A stretch of 64,000 nt of DNA from assembly GCF_014217545.1 (NCBI RefSeq), contig NZ_CP043178.1, forward strand, positions 3,410,001 through 3,474,000. Direction: 5' to 3'. Below the pieces are notes generated by a model. It saw nothing but the letters and a program-made list of their open reading frames with translations. It had not been told where the DNA came from and ran no database searches. Origin of the DNA: Pseudarthrobacter sp. NBSH8 (GTDB lineage: Bacteria > Actinomycetota > Actinomycetes > Actinomycetales > Micrococcaceae). This document shows positions 40,660 through 48,676 of this stretch, piece by piece (the first letter of the stretch is position 1; every line of letters begins with the position of its first letter). Made by a program: the position numbers and the translations under genes.

Positions 40660-42468
40660 ATGGCCAAGCAGACCTCATTTTTCAGATCCATCAGCCGCCT
40701 TTATCCTCACGTGAGGCCGATCATCCCCCGGCTGGTGTTGGGGCTCCTCTGCGCGCTCCTGGCCAGCCTTGTGGCGTTGACCATCCCGCAGGTGCTGCGG
40801 GTCCTCGTGAACGAGTCCCTTACCCCCGGCGGCGCGTCGGACGCCGTCTGGACTGCCGCCGTCGTCATCCTTGTCCTGGGCATCGCGGAAGCGGGACTCG
40901 TGGCCCTCCGCCGGCAGTTTGTGATTAACCCGGCCACCACCGTTGAAACCCGGATGCGGGTCTCGATGTACGGGCACCTGCAGGACCTGACCGTGTCCTT
41001 CCACGACCGCTGGGGCTCCGGCCAACTGCTGTCGCGCGCCATGACGGACCTGAACTTCCTGCGCCGCTGGATGGCGTTCGGTGCCATCATGCTGGTGGTC
41101 ACCACGCTCACGGTGGTCATCGGCATTGTGGTCATGTTCTCCATGAGCTGGCAGCTGGCCCTGATCTTCCTGGCCGCGGCGGTGCCAATCATGGCCTACG
41201 GTTTCCGGTTCCGGACCCGCTTCAGCAAGGTGGCGCGCCGGAGCCAGGACCAGGCCGGCGACCTCGCCACCACGGTGGAGGAATCCGTCCACGGCATCCG
41301 TGTCCTGAAGGCCTTCGGCCGCAGCCGCGAGGCCCTGGAGAACTTCAACGAGCAGGCCCAGGAACTCCGCCAGACCGAGATCGTGAAGGCGAAGCACCAG
41401 GCGACGTTCACCCTGGTAGTCACCCTGCTGCCGGAACTCGCGCTCGGCTCCGGGCTGGTGGTGGGCGTGATGCTCTGCGCCAGTGGCCAGCTGAGCATCG
41501 GCGCGCTGGTGGCGTTCTTCGCCACCGCCGCCGTCATCGCGGCTCCCGTTGAATTCTCCGGCATGCTGCTGGCCATGGCACTCACCGCCAAATCCGCCGT
41601 CGACCGCCACTTCGAGGTCATGGATTCGGTCAACACCATCACCAGTCCCCCGGAGCCGCGCACCCCCTCGCTGCTGTTGGGCGCACTCAGCTTCAACAAT
41701 GCCACGTTCGCGTTCGAGGACGCACCGGACAAACCGATCCTCACGAACATCAACCTGGACGTCCGGCCGGGCGAAACCATGGCACTGGTGGGCATCACGG
41801 GCAGCGGCAAGAGCGCTCTGATCCAGCTGGTCCCGCGCCTCTACGACGTTACCGACGGCTCCATCACCATTGACCGCGTGGACCTGCGCAAGTTCGACGT
41901 CGATGACCTCCGGCGCGTGGTGGGCGTCGCGTTCGAGGACACCACGCTGTTCTCCAATTCGGTCCGCGACAATGTGCTCCTCGGGGCACCGGACCGCAGC
42001 GAGGAAGCCCTGGACGAAGCCCTGGATGTGGCGCAGGCCCACTTCGCATACTCGCTGCCGGAGGGCGTGGACACACTCATCGGCGAGGAGGGCCTGAGCC
42101 TCTCCGGCGGGCAGCGGCAGCGGATTGCCCTGGCGCGGGCCATCGCGGCGCGGCCCCGGGTCCTGGTGCTGGACGACCCCCTGTCCGCCCTGGACGTGCA
42201 CACCGAGGAGCTTGTGGAAACCCGGCTCCGCGCGGTCCTGAAGGACACCACCACGCTGATCGTCGCGCACCGCCCGTCCACCGTGGCGCTGGCGGACCGG
42301 GTGGCGCTGCTCGAGGACGGCCGGATTGCCGCCGTCGGAACCCACACGGAACTGCTGGCGCACAACCCCCATTACCGCTACGTCATCGCCAGCCTGGACC
42401 AGGAACCCCGGGACCTGGACTCGGAACTGTCCGAGCTTGAGGACGAGACAAAGGACAGCATCCTTTGA
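40660..42468 (+). CDS. ABC exporter half-transporter with non-catalytic Walker B
   Basis: 602 residues. Six membrane helices (residues 20-320), then the nucleotide-binding domain. Walker [12 protein letters not shown] is near 380. The signature [16 protein letters not shown] is canonical. Walker B is [12 protein letters not shown], with Asp where the catalytic Glu should be. The H-loop IVAHRPST is present. It should pair with the next gene product, whose own Walker B is complete. The substrate may be a lipid, peptide or drug. Confidence 0.92.
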   Translation: MAKQTSFFRSISRLYPHVRPIIPRLVLGLLCALLASLVALTIPQVLRVLVNESLTPGGASDAVWTAAVVILVLGIAEAGLVALRRQFVINPATTVETRMRVSMYGHLQDLTVSFHDRWGSGQLLSRAMTDLNFLRRWMAFGAIMLVVTTLTVVIGIVVMFSMSWQLALIFLAAAVPIMAYGFRFRTRFSKVARRSQDQAGDLATTVEESVHGIRVLKAFGRSREALENFNEQAQELRQTEIVKAKHQATFTLVVTLLPELALGSGLVVGVMLCASGQLSIGALVAFFATAAVIAAPVEFSGMLLAMALTAKSAVDRHFEVMDSVNTITSPPEPRTPSLLLGALSFNNATFAFEDAPDKPILTNINLDVRPGETMALVGITGSGKSALIQLVPRLYDVTDGSITIDRVDLRKFDVDDLRRVVGVAFEDTTLFSNSVRDNVLLGAPDRSEEALDEALDVAQAHFAYSLPEGVDTLIGEEGLSLSGGQRQRIALARAIAARPRVLVLDDPLSALDVHTEELVETRLRAVLKDTTTLIVAHRPSTVALADRVALLEDGRIAAVGTHTELLAHNPHYRYVIASLDQEPRDLDSELSELEDETKDSIL

Positions 42469-44381
42469 GCAACGCAACCTTCGGCACCGCCAATGAGGAC
42501 AACACGCACCTCAGCAAGGCGGACAGCAAAACAGTACGACGGCGGTCGCTCGCCCTTTTGGCCACACTGATCCGTCCGGTGCGGCTCAGGTTCTGGCTGA
42601 CCATCGCCACAGTGGTCCTGTCCCAGGCCGCGCGCGTGGCCGGGCCGGCCCTGATCGCTTTCGGCATCGACCACGCGCTCCCGGCACTGCAGGCAGGCAA
42701 CAACCTCCCACTGGTGTTCACCGGCGTCGCCTATCTGCTCGCGGCTATCGCGACGGCGGGACTCACCGCCCTCTACGTCACCTCCACTGCGCGGCTCAGC
42801 CAGGCCATGCTGCTGGACCTGCGGGTCCGGGTCTTCCGGCACACCCAGCGCCTGAGCCTGGAGTTCCACGAAAAGTACACGTCCGGCCGGATCATCGCCC
42901 GTCAGACCTCGGACCTGGAGGCGCTGCGGGAACTCCTCGATTCCGGTGTCAGCTCCCTCGCCTCGGGCCTGCTGTTTATGGTCTTCACGGCGGTTACGGT
43001 ATTTGCCCTGGACTGGCGCAGTGGGCTGATTGTGCTGGCGGCGGGCGTCCCCATGTACTTCCTGTCGCGCTGGTACCAGAAGCACTCCCAGATCGTGTTT
43101 CGCGAGTCCCGGGTGGTCTCCGCCCGGCTGATTGTGCACTTTGTGGAAACCATGACCGGGATCCGCGCGGTGAAGGCCTTCCGCAAGGAGACCGAGAACG
43201 CCCGGAAGTACGGCCAGCTGTCCGAGGACTACCGGCTGGTTACCGTGCGCTCCATCAACCTCAACGGCATATTCCAGCCCGGCCTGGTGCTGATCGGCAA
43301 CGTCTGCGTGGCCGTGGTGCTGTTGTTCGGCGGGTTCCGTGTCCTTGGCGGGGACCTCGCCGTGGGCGTGCTGCTGGCGCTGATGCTTTCCACCAAGCGC
43401 TTTTTCCAGCCGGTGGACCAGATGGCCATGTTCTACAACTCGTTCCAGAGTGCCCAGGCGGCCTTGGAGAAGGTCTCCGGCCTGCTGGAAGAGGTTCCCA
43501 CGGTCCGGCCGCCCAAGAACCCCGTGGCGCTCCGCGATGCCCGTGGCACCATCGACTTCATGGGTGTGGAGTTCGGCTACGGCGACGGCCCGGTCATCAT
43601 TCCCACCATGGACCTGCACATCCCCGCCGGCCAGACGGTGGCCCTGGTGGGGCAGACCGGTGCTGGAAAATCCACGCTGGCCAAGCTGATCGCCCGATTC
43701 TACGACGTCTCCTCCGGTTCCCTGACCCTGGACGGCGTGGACCTGCGCAGCCTGACCACCACGGACCTGCGCCGGAACATCGTGATGGTCACCCAGGAGG
43801 CGTTCCTGTTCAGCGGCTCCGTGGCGGACAACATTGCCCTGGGCCGGCCGGAGGCAACCCGGGCGGAAATCGAGGACGCTGCCCGGGCCGTGGGCGCCCA
43901 TGATTTCATTACCGAGCTCCCCGAAGGCTATGACACGGATGTCAACAAGCGCGGCGGCCGGGTGTCCTCCGGCCAACGGCAGCTGATCAGCTTCGCCCGG
44001 GCGTTCCTTGCCCGGCCGGCGGTGCTGATCCTGGACGAGGCCACCTCGTCCCTGGACATCCCCTCCGAGCGGCTCGTCCAGCGCGGCCTGGCTCGCCTCC
44101 TGCGGGCGACGTCCGACGCCGGCACTTCCGCAGGTGCGCCGGGCTCAGCTGCTGCGGGTGGCTCAGTGGGTGCCGGCTCAGCCGCAGCCGGGTCTGCTGC
44201 TGCCGGCGGCGGCCGGACAGCACTGATCATCGCGCACCGCCTCTCCACCGTTGAAACAGCCGACCGCGTCCTGGTGGTCCACGACGGCCGCGTGGTCGAG
44301 GACGGGACTCCTGCAGAACTCATTGGCGGCGGCGGACGCTTCGCAGACCTCCACGGCGCCTGGAAGGACTCCCTGGTCTGA
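42465..44381 (+). CDS. ABC exporter half-transporter, catalytic partner with low-complexity insert
   Basis: 638 residues, start TTG 42465 overlapping the previous stop (TTGA). Six membrane helices precede the nucleotide-binding domain. Walker [12 protein letters not shown] is near 397. The signature is the weaker [15 protein letters not shown]. Walker [13 protein letters not shown] has the catalytic Glu. A Gly/Ala/Ser stretch of about 36 residues (44106-44213) is inserted between the D-loop helix and the H-loop strand ([11 protein letters not shown]). Partners of this kind have one ATP site that hydrolyses and one that does not. Confidence 0.92.
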   Translation: MSNATFGTANEDNTHLSKADSKTVRRRSLALLATLIRPVRLRFWLTIATVVLSQAARVAGPALIAFGIDHALPALQAGNNLPLVFTGVAYLLAAIATAGLTALYVTSTARLSQAMLLDLRVRVFRHTQRLSLEFHEKYTSGRIIARQTSDLEALRELLDSGVSSLASGLLFMVFTAVTVFALDWRSGLIVLAAGVPMYFLSRWYQKHSQIVFRESRVVSARLIVHFVETMTGIRAVKAFRKETENARKYGQLSEDYRLVTVRSINLNGIFQPGLVLIGNVCVAVVLLFGGFRVLGGDLAVGVLLALMLSTKRFFQPVDQMAMFYNSFQSAQAALEKVSGLLEEVPTVRPPKNPVALRDARGTIDFMGVEFGYGDGPVIIPTMDLHIPAGQTVALVGQTGAGKSTLAKLIARFYDVSSGSLTLDGVDLRSLTTTDLRRNIVMVTQEAFLFSGSVADNIALGRPEATRAEIEDAARAVGAHDFITELPEGYDTDVNKRGGRVSSGQRQLISFARAFLARPAVLILDEATSSLDIPSERLVQRGLARLLRATSDAGTSAGAPGSAAAGGSVGAGSAAAGSAAAGGGRTALIIAHRLSTVETADRVLVVHDGRVVEDGTPAELIGGGGRFADLHGAWKDSLV

Positions 44382-44485
44382 TCCGCGCTGTCGGGCTTTT
44401 CCAGCGTCGGGATCTCCCAGCGGCCGCCGATTTCGCATCCGGGCCTGGCGTCGGCTATCCTTGTAAAGTTGCTTTTGCAGCGGAT

Positions 44486-44562
44486 CGGGATGTGGCGCAG
44501 CTTGGTAGCGCGCGTCGTTCGGGACGACGAGGTCGCAGGTTCAAATCCTGTCATCCCGACCA
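44486..44562 (+). tRNA. tRNA-Pro (anticodon CGG)
   Basis: 77 nt with a full cloverleaf. Acceptor arms CGGGATG and CATCCCG, D-arm GCGC-AGCTTGGTA-GCGC, anticodon stem CGTCG/CGACG with loop TTCGGGA (anticodon CGG), T-arm GCAGG-TTCAAAT-CCTGT, and an encoded CCA end. It reads the codon CCG. Confidence 0.96.
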
Positions 44563-44566
44563 ATTG

Positions 44567-44599
44567 AAAGAGGGTCTCCCCCAGGGGAGGCCCTCTTTT
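44567..44599 (+). terminator. Intrinsic terminator after tRNA-Pro
   Basis: AAAGAGGG (44567-44574) pairs with CCCTCTTT (44591-44598), with an inner CTCCCC/GGGGAG pair and a short T tract. It follows the tRNA by 4 nt. Confidence 0.85.
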
Positions 44600-44658
44600 G
44601 CATCTCCCGGCTGTCACGTACCGGACAGCGAGCGGTCAAGTGCCAGGACAAAGAAATA

Positions 44659-44689
44659 GCCCCGAGGCATGATGACCATGCCCCGGGGC
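44659..44689 (-). terminator. Terminator of the small peptide gene
   Basis: Thirteen-nt arms with one mismatch (plus-strand GCCCCGAGGCATG and CATGCCCCGGGGC) around a 5-nt loop. In the minus direction it is followed by TATTTCTTT. It begins 21 bp after the peptide stop codon. Confidence 0.8.
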
Positions 44690-44710
44690 CGCGCCTCCTG
44701 AGAGGATTTC

Positions 44711-44854
44711 TTACATCGGATCGGGCCAGTTGCCAACGGCTACAGATACGCCAGTGGTATCGGCGATGGAACCTGCCGACAGGACAGCCGGGGCCGCCGC
44801 AGAAAATGCCAAGGCCGCAGCGAGTACGCCAGCGGCCGCAATCTTCTTCAACAT
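44711..44854 (-). CDS. 47-residue secreted peptide, candidate signalling peptide
   Basis: 47 codons from ATG 44854 to TAA 44711. The first 27 or so residues form a classical signal peptide (MLKKIAAAGVLAAALAFSAA and on), with possible cleavage after VLSA. The remaining 20 residues are small and polar and end in GNWPDPM. GAGGA lies six bases before the ATG. It has its own promoter (44915-44945) and terminator (44659-44689), so it is a one-gene transcription unit. It is divergent from a helical-repeat HTH regulator. Function as a pheromone precursor is inference. The coding call rests on signal peptide, ribosome binding site, promoter and terminator together. Confidence 0.8.
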   Translation of the reverse strand: MLKKIAAAGVLAAALAFSAAAPAVLSAGSIADTTGVSVAVGNWPDPM

Positions 44855-44986
44855 ATAAGTTCCTCAATACGAGTCGGATTCGTTACAAATTCAGCACAGT
44901 CCTTGTTGACATACATTGTAAAATGTTTTCCACAGGGACTGTCAAGCATTGCGTACAAAGTCTGTCCAGAATTAGGAGGAAAACCC
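44855..44986. promoter_or_regulatory. Divergent regulatory region with several inverted and direct repeats
   Basis: 132 bp, visibly A/T-richer than the surroundings. It holds the palindrome ACATTGTAAAATGT (44913-44926), an inverted pair ACAGTCC (44896-44902) and GGACTGT (44936-44942), and two related minus-strand words, TTTGTACGCAAT and TTTGTAACGAAT, on either side. Such symmetry suggests binding of the adjacent XRE-type regulator. Confidence 0.65.
44915..44945 (-). promoter_or_regulatory. Promoter of the small peptide gene
   Basis: On the minus strand: -35 TTGACA (44945-44940, perfect), a 19-bp spacer, and -10 TACAAT (44920-44915, five of six). It predicts a 5' leader of about 55 nt. The long spacer would suit an activated promoter. 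Confidence 0.65.
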
Positions 44987-46261
44987 GTGGGCAACGGATT
45001 CGGGGAGAAGCTCCGCGCGGAGCGTCTCGAACGTGGGCTGACACAGGCTGAACTGGGCAAGGACCTGTATTCCCCCAGTTATATCTCCCTCCTCGAAACC
45101 GGCCGCCGTGAGCCGACGGCCGAAGTGATCGAAGAACTCGCCCGCAGGCTGGAGCTTGCGCCCAAGGCGCTGGAAGCCTGGAGCCAGCCCATCACCGTCA
45201 GCGACGCCGAGTACGTCCTGGCCGGCCTCTACGCGCGCCAGGCCTGGGATCTCAGGGACTACCCGTTGGCTGCCACCCACGCAGCCAACGCAGCCCAGAT
45301 AGCCCTGGAGGGCAGGAATACCAGCGCGTGGTGGAACATGACCTACATGCAGGCCGAATGCCTGATCAAACAGGGCAACTGGCAGGAATGCCAAAAGATC
45401 ATGCAGCACCTCCTGGAGCACCCGATGGCCACCGAGTCTGCCGGCCTGGCCGTCCGTGCCCGCCAGATGCTCGCCGCTATCTGCCAGGGACAGGGCCAGC
45501 TGAGCACCGCCGTGGAGCATGCACTGGCGGCCGTCCAACTTTGTGGCCAACTGCCCAACGGTGCCACCCTGATCATCGGCGCCTACCGTGCGCTGATCGG
45601 TGCACTGGCGGAAAGCGGCCGCCTGGACGAGGCCTGGAAGTACTGCCAGGCCATGAATGACGAGATGGACGAGCACTCAATGTCCCAGCTCGCCGGCGAG
45701 GTTGCCTGGGTGATCGGCAACGTGGCCTTTATGCGGCACGATTATCCAGAGGGCATCAAGTACCACGAGCGCGCCGCCCGGATGCTGTCGCCCGCCAATG
45801 ACATCGATCTCTGGGCCCGTTTCAACAAGGCTTCTGCCGCCGTCCGGCTGTCCTCCGGAATCGTTGAACCGGAAACACTTTCCAGCATCGAGCGCGCCGA
45901 GCTGGCCCTGTCCATTGTGGGCGGCAACAAGAGCGACCAGCTCGAAGTTGCGTTCATCCGCGCCCGCTGGCTGTATCTCACCGGTGACATCGTGGCTGCT
46001 ATCAACAAACTCCGGGAAATACACGAGGAATCCGGTGCGCTGGCCAAGCACACGGCCGGGGAAGTTTCACTCCTGCTGGGCAAGTCGCTAAAGGCTGCCG
46101 GCGAGTCCGACGAAGCACTGGTCTACCTCGAAGAGGCACAGAAGGCCTTCAGTGCCGCGGGAGCCTCGGACCGAGTCCAGCAGTCACTGGACGCGGTCCT
46201 CGAAATCAGGCTCGCCCAGCAGAGAGCCGCAGCAGCGGCGAAAGCCGTCAAAGCAAGCTAG
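44987..46261 (+). CDS. XRE-type HTH regulator with TPR-like helical repeats (RRNPPA-like architecture)
   Basis: 424 residues from GTG 44987, with AGGAGG upstream. The N-terminal HTH_3 domain (GEKLRAERLERGLTQAELGK ... YISLLETGRREPTAEVIEELARRLEL) covers residues 1-65. The rest is all-helical in repeats of TPR type, for example AWWNMTYMQAECLIKQGNWQECQKIM, GAYRALIGALAESGRLDEAWKYC, HTAGEVSLLLGKSLKAAGESDEALVYLEEA. This is the layout of Rgg, PlcR, NprR and PrgX, which bind exported peptides. A general XRE-TPR regulator without peptide ligand is the alternative. The secreted peptide gene is divergent next door. Confidence 0.85.
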   Translation: MGNGFGEKLRAERLERGLTQAELGKDLYSPSYISLLETGRREPTAEVIEELARRLELAPKALEAWSQPITVSDAEYVLAGLYARQAWDLRDYPLAATHAANAAQIALEGRNTSAWWNMTYMQAECLIKQGNWQECQKIMQHLLEHPMATESAGLAVRARQMLAAICQGQGQLSTAVEHALAAVQLCGQLPNGATLIIGAYRALIGALAESGRLDEAWKYCQAMNDEMDEHSMSQLAGEVAWVIGNVAFMRHDYPEGIKYHERAARMLSPANDIDLWARFNKASAAVRLSSGIVEPETLSSIERAELALSIVGGNKSDQLEVAFIRARWLYLTGDIVAAINKLREIHEESGALAKHTAGEVSLLLGKSLKAAGESDEALVYLEEAQKAFSAAGASDRVQQSLDAVLEIRLAQQRAAAAAKAVKAS

Positions 46262-46264
46262 GAC

Positions 46265-46287
46265 GGGCCCGGCGCGAGACCGGGCCC
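46265..46287. terminator. Bidirectional hairpin between regulator and purC
   Basis: GGGCCCGG (46265-46272) pairs perfectly with CCGGGCCC (46280-46287) across a 7-nt loop. It lies between convergent genes. Confidence 0.65.
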
Positions 46288-46299
46288 GGTAAAAGTGTT

Positions 46300-47253
46300 C
46301 TAGGAGAACGTCCTGCCCGTGATCTTTTCGTAGGCCTCGATGTAGCGGCTGCGCGTGCGGGCCACAACGTCTGCCGGCAGGGCGGGCGGTGCCGCGTCGG
46401 AGTTCTTGTCCCAGCCTGATTCGGCCGACGTCAGCCAGTCGCGCACATACTGCTTGTCGTACGAGGGCTGCGCCTTCCCCGGCTCATAAGTGGCTGCATC
46501 CCAGAAACGCGAGGAATCCGGTGTCAGGACCTCGTCACCCAGGGTGATGGTCCCGGACACGGCGTCGTAGCCGAACTCCACCTTGGTATCGGCCAGGATG
46601 ATGCCGCGTTCGCGGGCGATCTTCTCGGCGCCGGTGTAGATCTTCAGGGTCAGCTCGCTGAGGCGTGCGGCGATGTCATCCCCCACCATGGCCACAACAT
46701 CGTTGTAGGAGATGTTCTCGTCGTGCTCGCCCACCTCGGCCTTCGCGGACGGTGTGAAGATGGCCTGTTCCAGTCGGGATCCGTCCACCAGGCCCGGCGG
46801 CAGCGGAATCTCGCAGACCGTCCCCTTGGCCTTATACTCCAGCAGTCCGGTGCCGGTGAGGTAGCCGCGGGCGATGCATTCCACCGGGAACATGTCCAGC
46901 TTCCGGCAGATCATCGCGCGGCCTTCCACGGCCGCCGGGACGCCGTCTTCCACCGTGGATGCCAGCACATGGTGGACCACGTCAAGCTGGTCGAACCACC
47001 ACAGGCTCAACTGCGTGAGGATGCGGCCCTTGTCCGGGATTTCGCTGGCCAGCACGTGGTCGTAGGCGCTGATGCGGTCGCTTGCCACCACCAGGACACA
47101 GTCCTGGCCCACCTGCTGGCGGATGGCTTCGTCCGCCGGTTCGTAGAGGTCGCGGACCTTGCCGGAGTAAACGTGCGTCCAGCCCGGCAGGTCCAAGGTT
47201 TCGGTGCTGAAGCCGCGCGGCTTCTGTGCTTCCTGGGCGGAGTTCTCAGTCAT
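46300..47253 (-). CDS. purC: SAICAR synthase
   Basis: 317 residues. Purine biosynthesis step joining CAIR and aspartate. Motifs: YSGKVRDLYE (ATP-binding Gly loop), VVASDRISAYDHVL, SLWWFDQLD, ECIARGYLTGTGLLEY, and ILADTKVEFGYDAVSGTITLGDEVLTPDSSRFW. It starts 2 bp after the purD stop, so it is in an operon. Confidence 0.96.
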   Translation of the reverse strand: MTENSAQEAQKPRGFSTETLDLPGWTHVYSGKVRDLYEPADEAIRQQVGQDCVLVVASDRISAYDHVLASEIPDKGRILTQLSLWWFDQLDVVHHVLASTVEDGVPAAVEGRAMICRKLDMFPVECIARGYLTGTGLLEYKAKGTVCEIPLPPGLVDGSRLEQAIFTPSAKAEVGEHDENISYNDVVAMVGDDIAARLSELTLKIYTGAEKIARERGIILADTKVEFGYDAVSGTITLGDEVLTPDSSRFWDAATYEPGKAQPSYDKQYVRDWLTSAESGWDKNSDAAPPALPADVVARTRSRYIEAYEKITGRTFS

Positions 47254-47255
47254 GT

Positions 47256-48572
47256 TTATACCTTCGACTTCGTGACGGGGAGCGCTCCGGTGGCGTTGGA
47301 CGCAACCTTTATCTCGCCGCGTGCAGCCTTGCGGCCGATGTCCGTCCGGAACTGGGAGCCTTCCAGCTGAACCAGCTCCACGCCGTCGTACGCCCGTTCC
47401 CGGGCCTCCACCAGGTCGCTGCCGAGGGCAACAACGGCGAGCACCCGGCCGCCGGCCGAGATCACCTTGCCGTCGTCGTCGAGCGCGGTGCCCGCGTGGA
47501 TCACGTGCACGCCGTCGAGCTCATCCACTTTCTTGAGTCCGCGGATACGGTCACCGGTGCGCGGGGAGTCCGGGTAGTTTTCGGACGCGACGACGACGGC
47601 GACGGCCGTCTCCTTGGACCAGCGCAGCTCCTCTGCCTTGTCCAGTCCGCCCTTGGCGGCTGCCAGCAGCAGCGCACCGAGGGGGGTTTTGAGCCGGGCC
47701 AGCACGGCCTGCGTCTCGGGGTCGCCGAAACGGACGTTGAATTCAATGACGCGGGTGCCGCGCGTGGTTAGCGCGAGGCCAACAAACAGCACACCCACGA
47801 ACGGCGTGCCGCGGTTCGCCATCTCATTGACCGTGGGCTGGGCCACCCGGTCGATGACCTCCTGGACCAGTCCGGCGGGGGCCCATTCCAGCGGGGTGTA
47901 TGCGCCCATGCCGCCGGTATTGGGGCCTTCATCGTTGTCGAAGATGCGCTTGAAGTCCTGGGCCGGGGACAGGGCGACTGTGTTGCGGCCGTCGCACAGG
48001 ACAAAGACAGAGACCTCGGGGCCGTCGAGAAATTCCTCGATCACCACGGTGCCGGCGGCATCGAAGCACGTCTGCGCATGGGCCAAGGCTTCGTCGCGGT
48101 TGTTGGTTACCACGACGCCCTTGCCGGCTGCGAGGCCGTCGTCCTTGACCACGTAGGGTGCGCCGAAGGTGTCCAGGGCCGCGGCCGCTTCCCCGGAGTT
48201 GGTGGCCACCATCGCCATGGCTGTGGGCACTCCGGCTTCGGCCATGACCTCCTTGGCGAATGCCTTGGAGGCTTCCAGCTGGGCCGCGGCCTTGCTGGGT
48301 CCAAAGACCGGAATGCCGGCGTCGCGGACGGCGTCGGATACCCCAGCCGCCAGCGGTGCCTCGGGGCCAACCACCACGAGGTCCACGCCTAGCTTGGTGG
48401 CAAGCGCCGCTACGGCGTCGGGATCATTCCCGTCAATGTTGTGGGTGGGGACCAGCTTGCTGATGCCGGCGTTGCCGGGAGCTGCATGGACCTCGGAAAC
48501 GTTGGGGTCAGCGAGCAGGGAGCGGACAATGGCGTGTTCGCGGCCTCCAGGGCCAATAACGAGTACCTTCAC
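47256..48572 (-). CDS. purD: Phosphoribosylamine-glycine ligase
   Basis: 438 residues from GTG 48572. N-domain VKVLVIGPGGREHAIVRSLL, ATP-grasp domain with GAPYVVKDDGLAAGKGVVV, VSVFVLCDG and EFNVRFGDPETQAVL. Makes GAR in purine synthesis. GGGGACT precedes the start. A longer frame begins at 48596 but lacks a ribosome binding site. Confidence 0.96.
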   Translation of the reverse strand: MKVLVIGPGGREHAIVRSLLADPNVSEVHAAPGNAGISKLVPTHNIDGNDPDAVAALATKLGVDLVVVGPEAPLAAGVSDAVRDAGIPVFGPSKAAAQLEASKAFAKEVMAEAGVPTAMAMVATNSGEAAAALDTFGAPYVVKDDGLAAGKGVVVTNNRDEALAHAQTCFDAAGTVVIEEFLDGPEVSVFVLCDGRNTVALSPAQDFKRIFDNDEGPNTGGMGAYTPLEWAPAGLVQEVIDRVAQPTVNEMANRGTPFVGVLFVGLALTTRGTRVIEFNVRFGDPETQAVLARLKTPLGALLLAAAKGGLDKAEELRWSKETAVAVVVASENYPDSPRTGDRIRGLKKVDELDGVHVIHAGTALDDDGKVISAGGRVLAVVALGSDLVEARERAYDGVELVQLEGSQFRTDIGRKAARGEIKVASNATGALPVTKSKV

Positions 48573-48676
48573 AGTCCCCAAGGGTACTTTGTGCACCCTG
48601 CCCTTTCCTAAGGGGGTGTTCCTAAGCTGTGTCCCCGCCCGGCCATCCGCGCGGCCCGGCGCAACGAATGCAAGGC

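Noticed and set aside
48605..48626. Direct repeat TTCCTAAG (two copies) in the purD/Moco-enzyme gap
   Set aside because: Eight-base copies 14 bp apart with no symmetry or known family match; probably chance.
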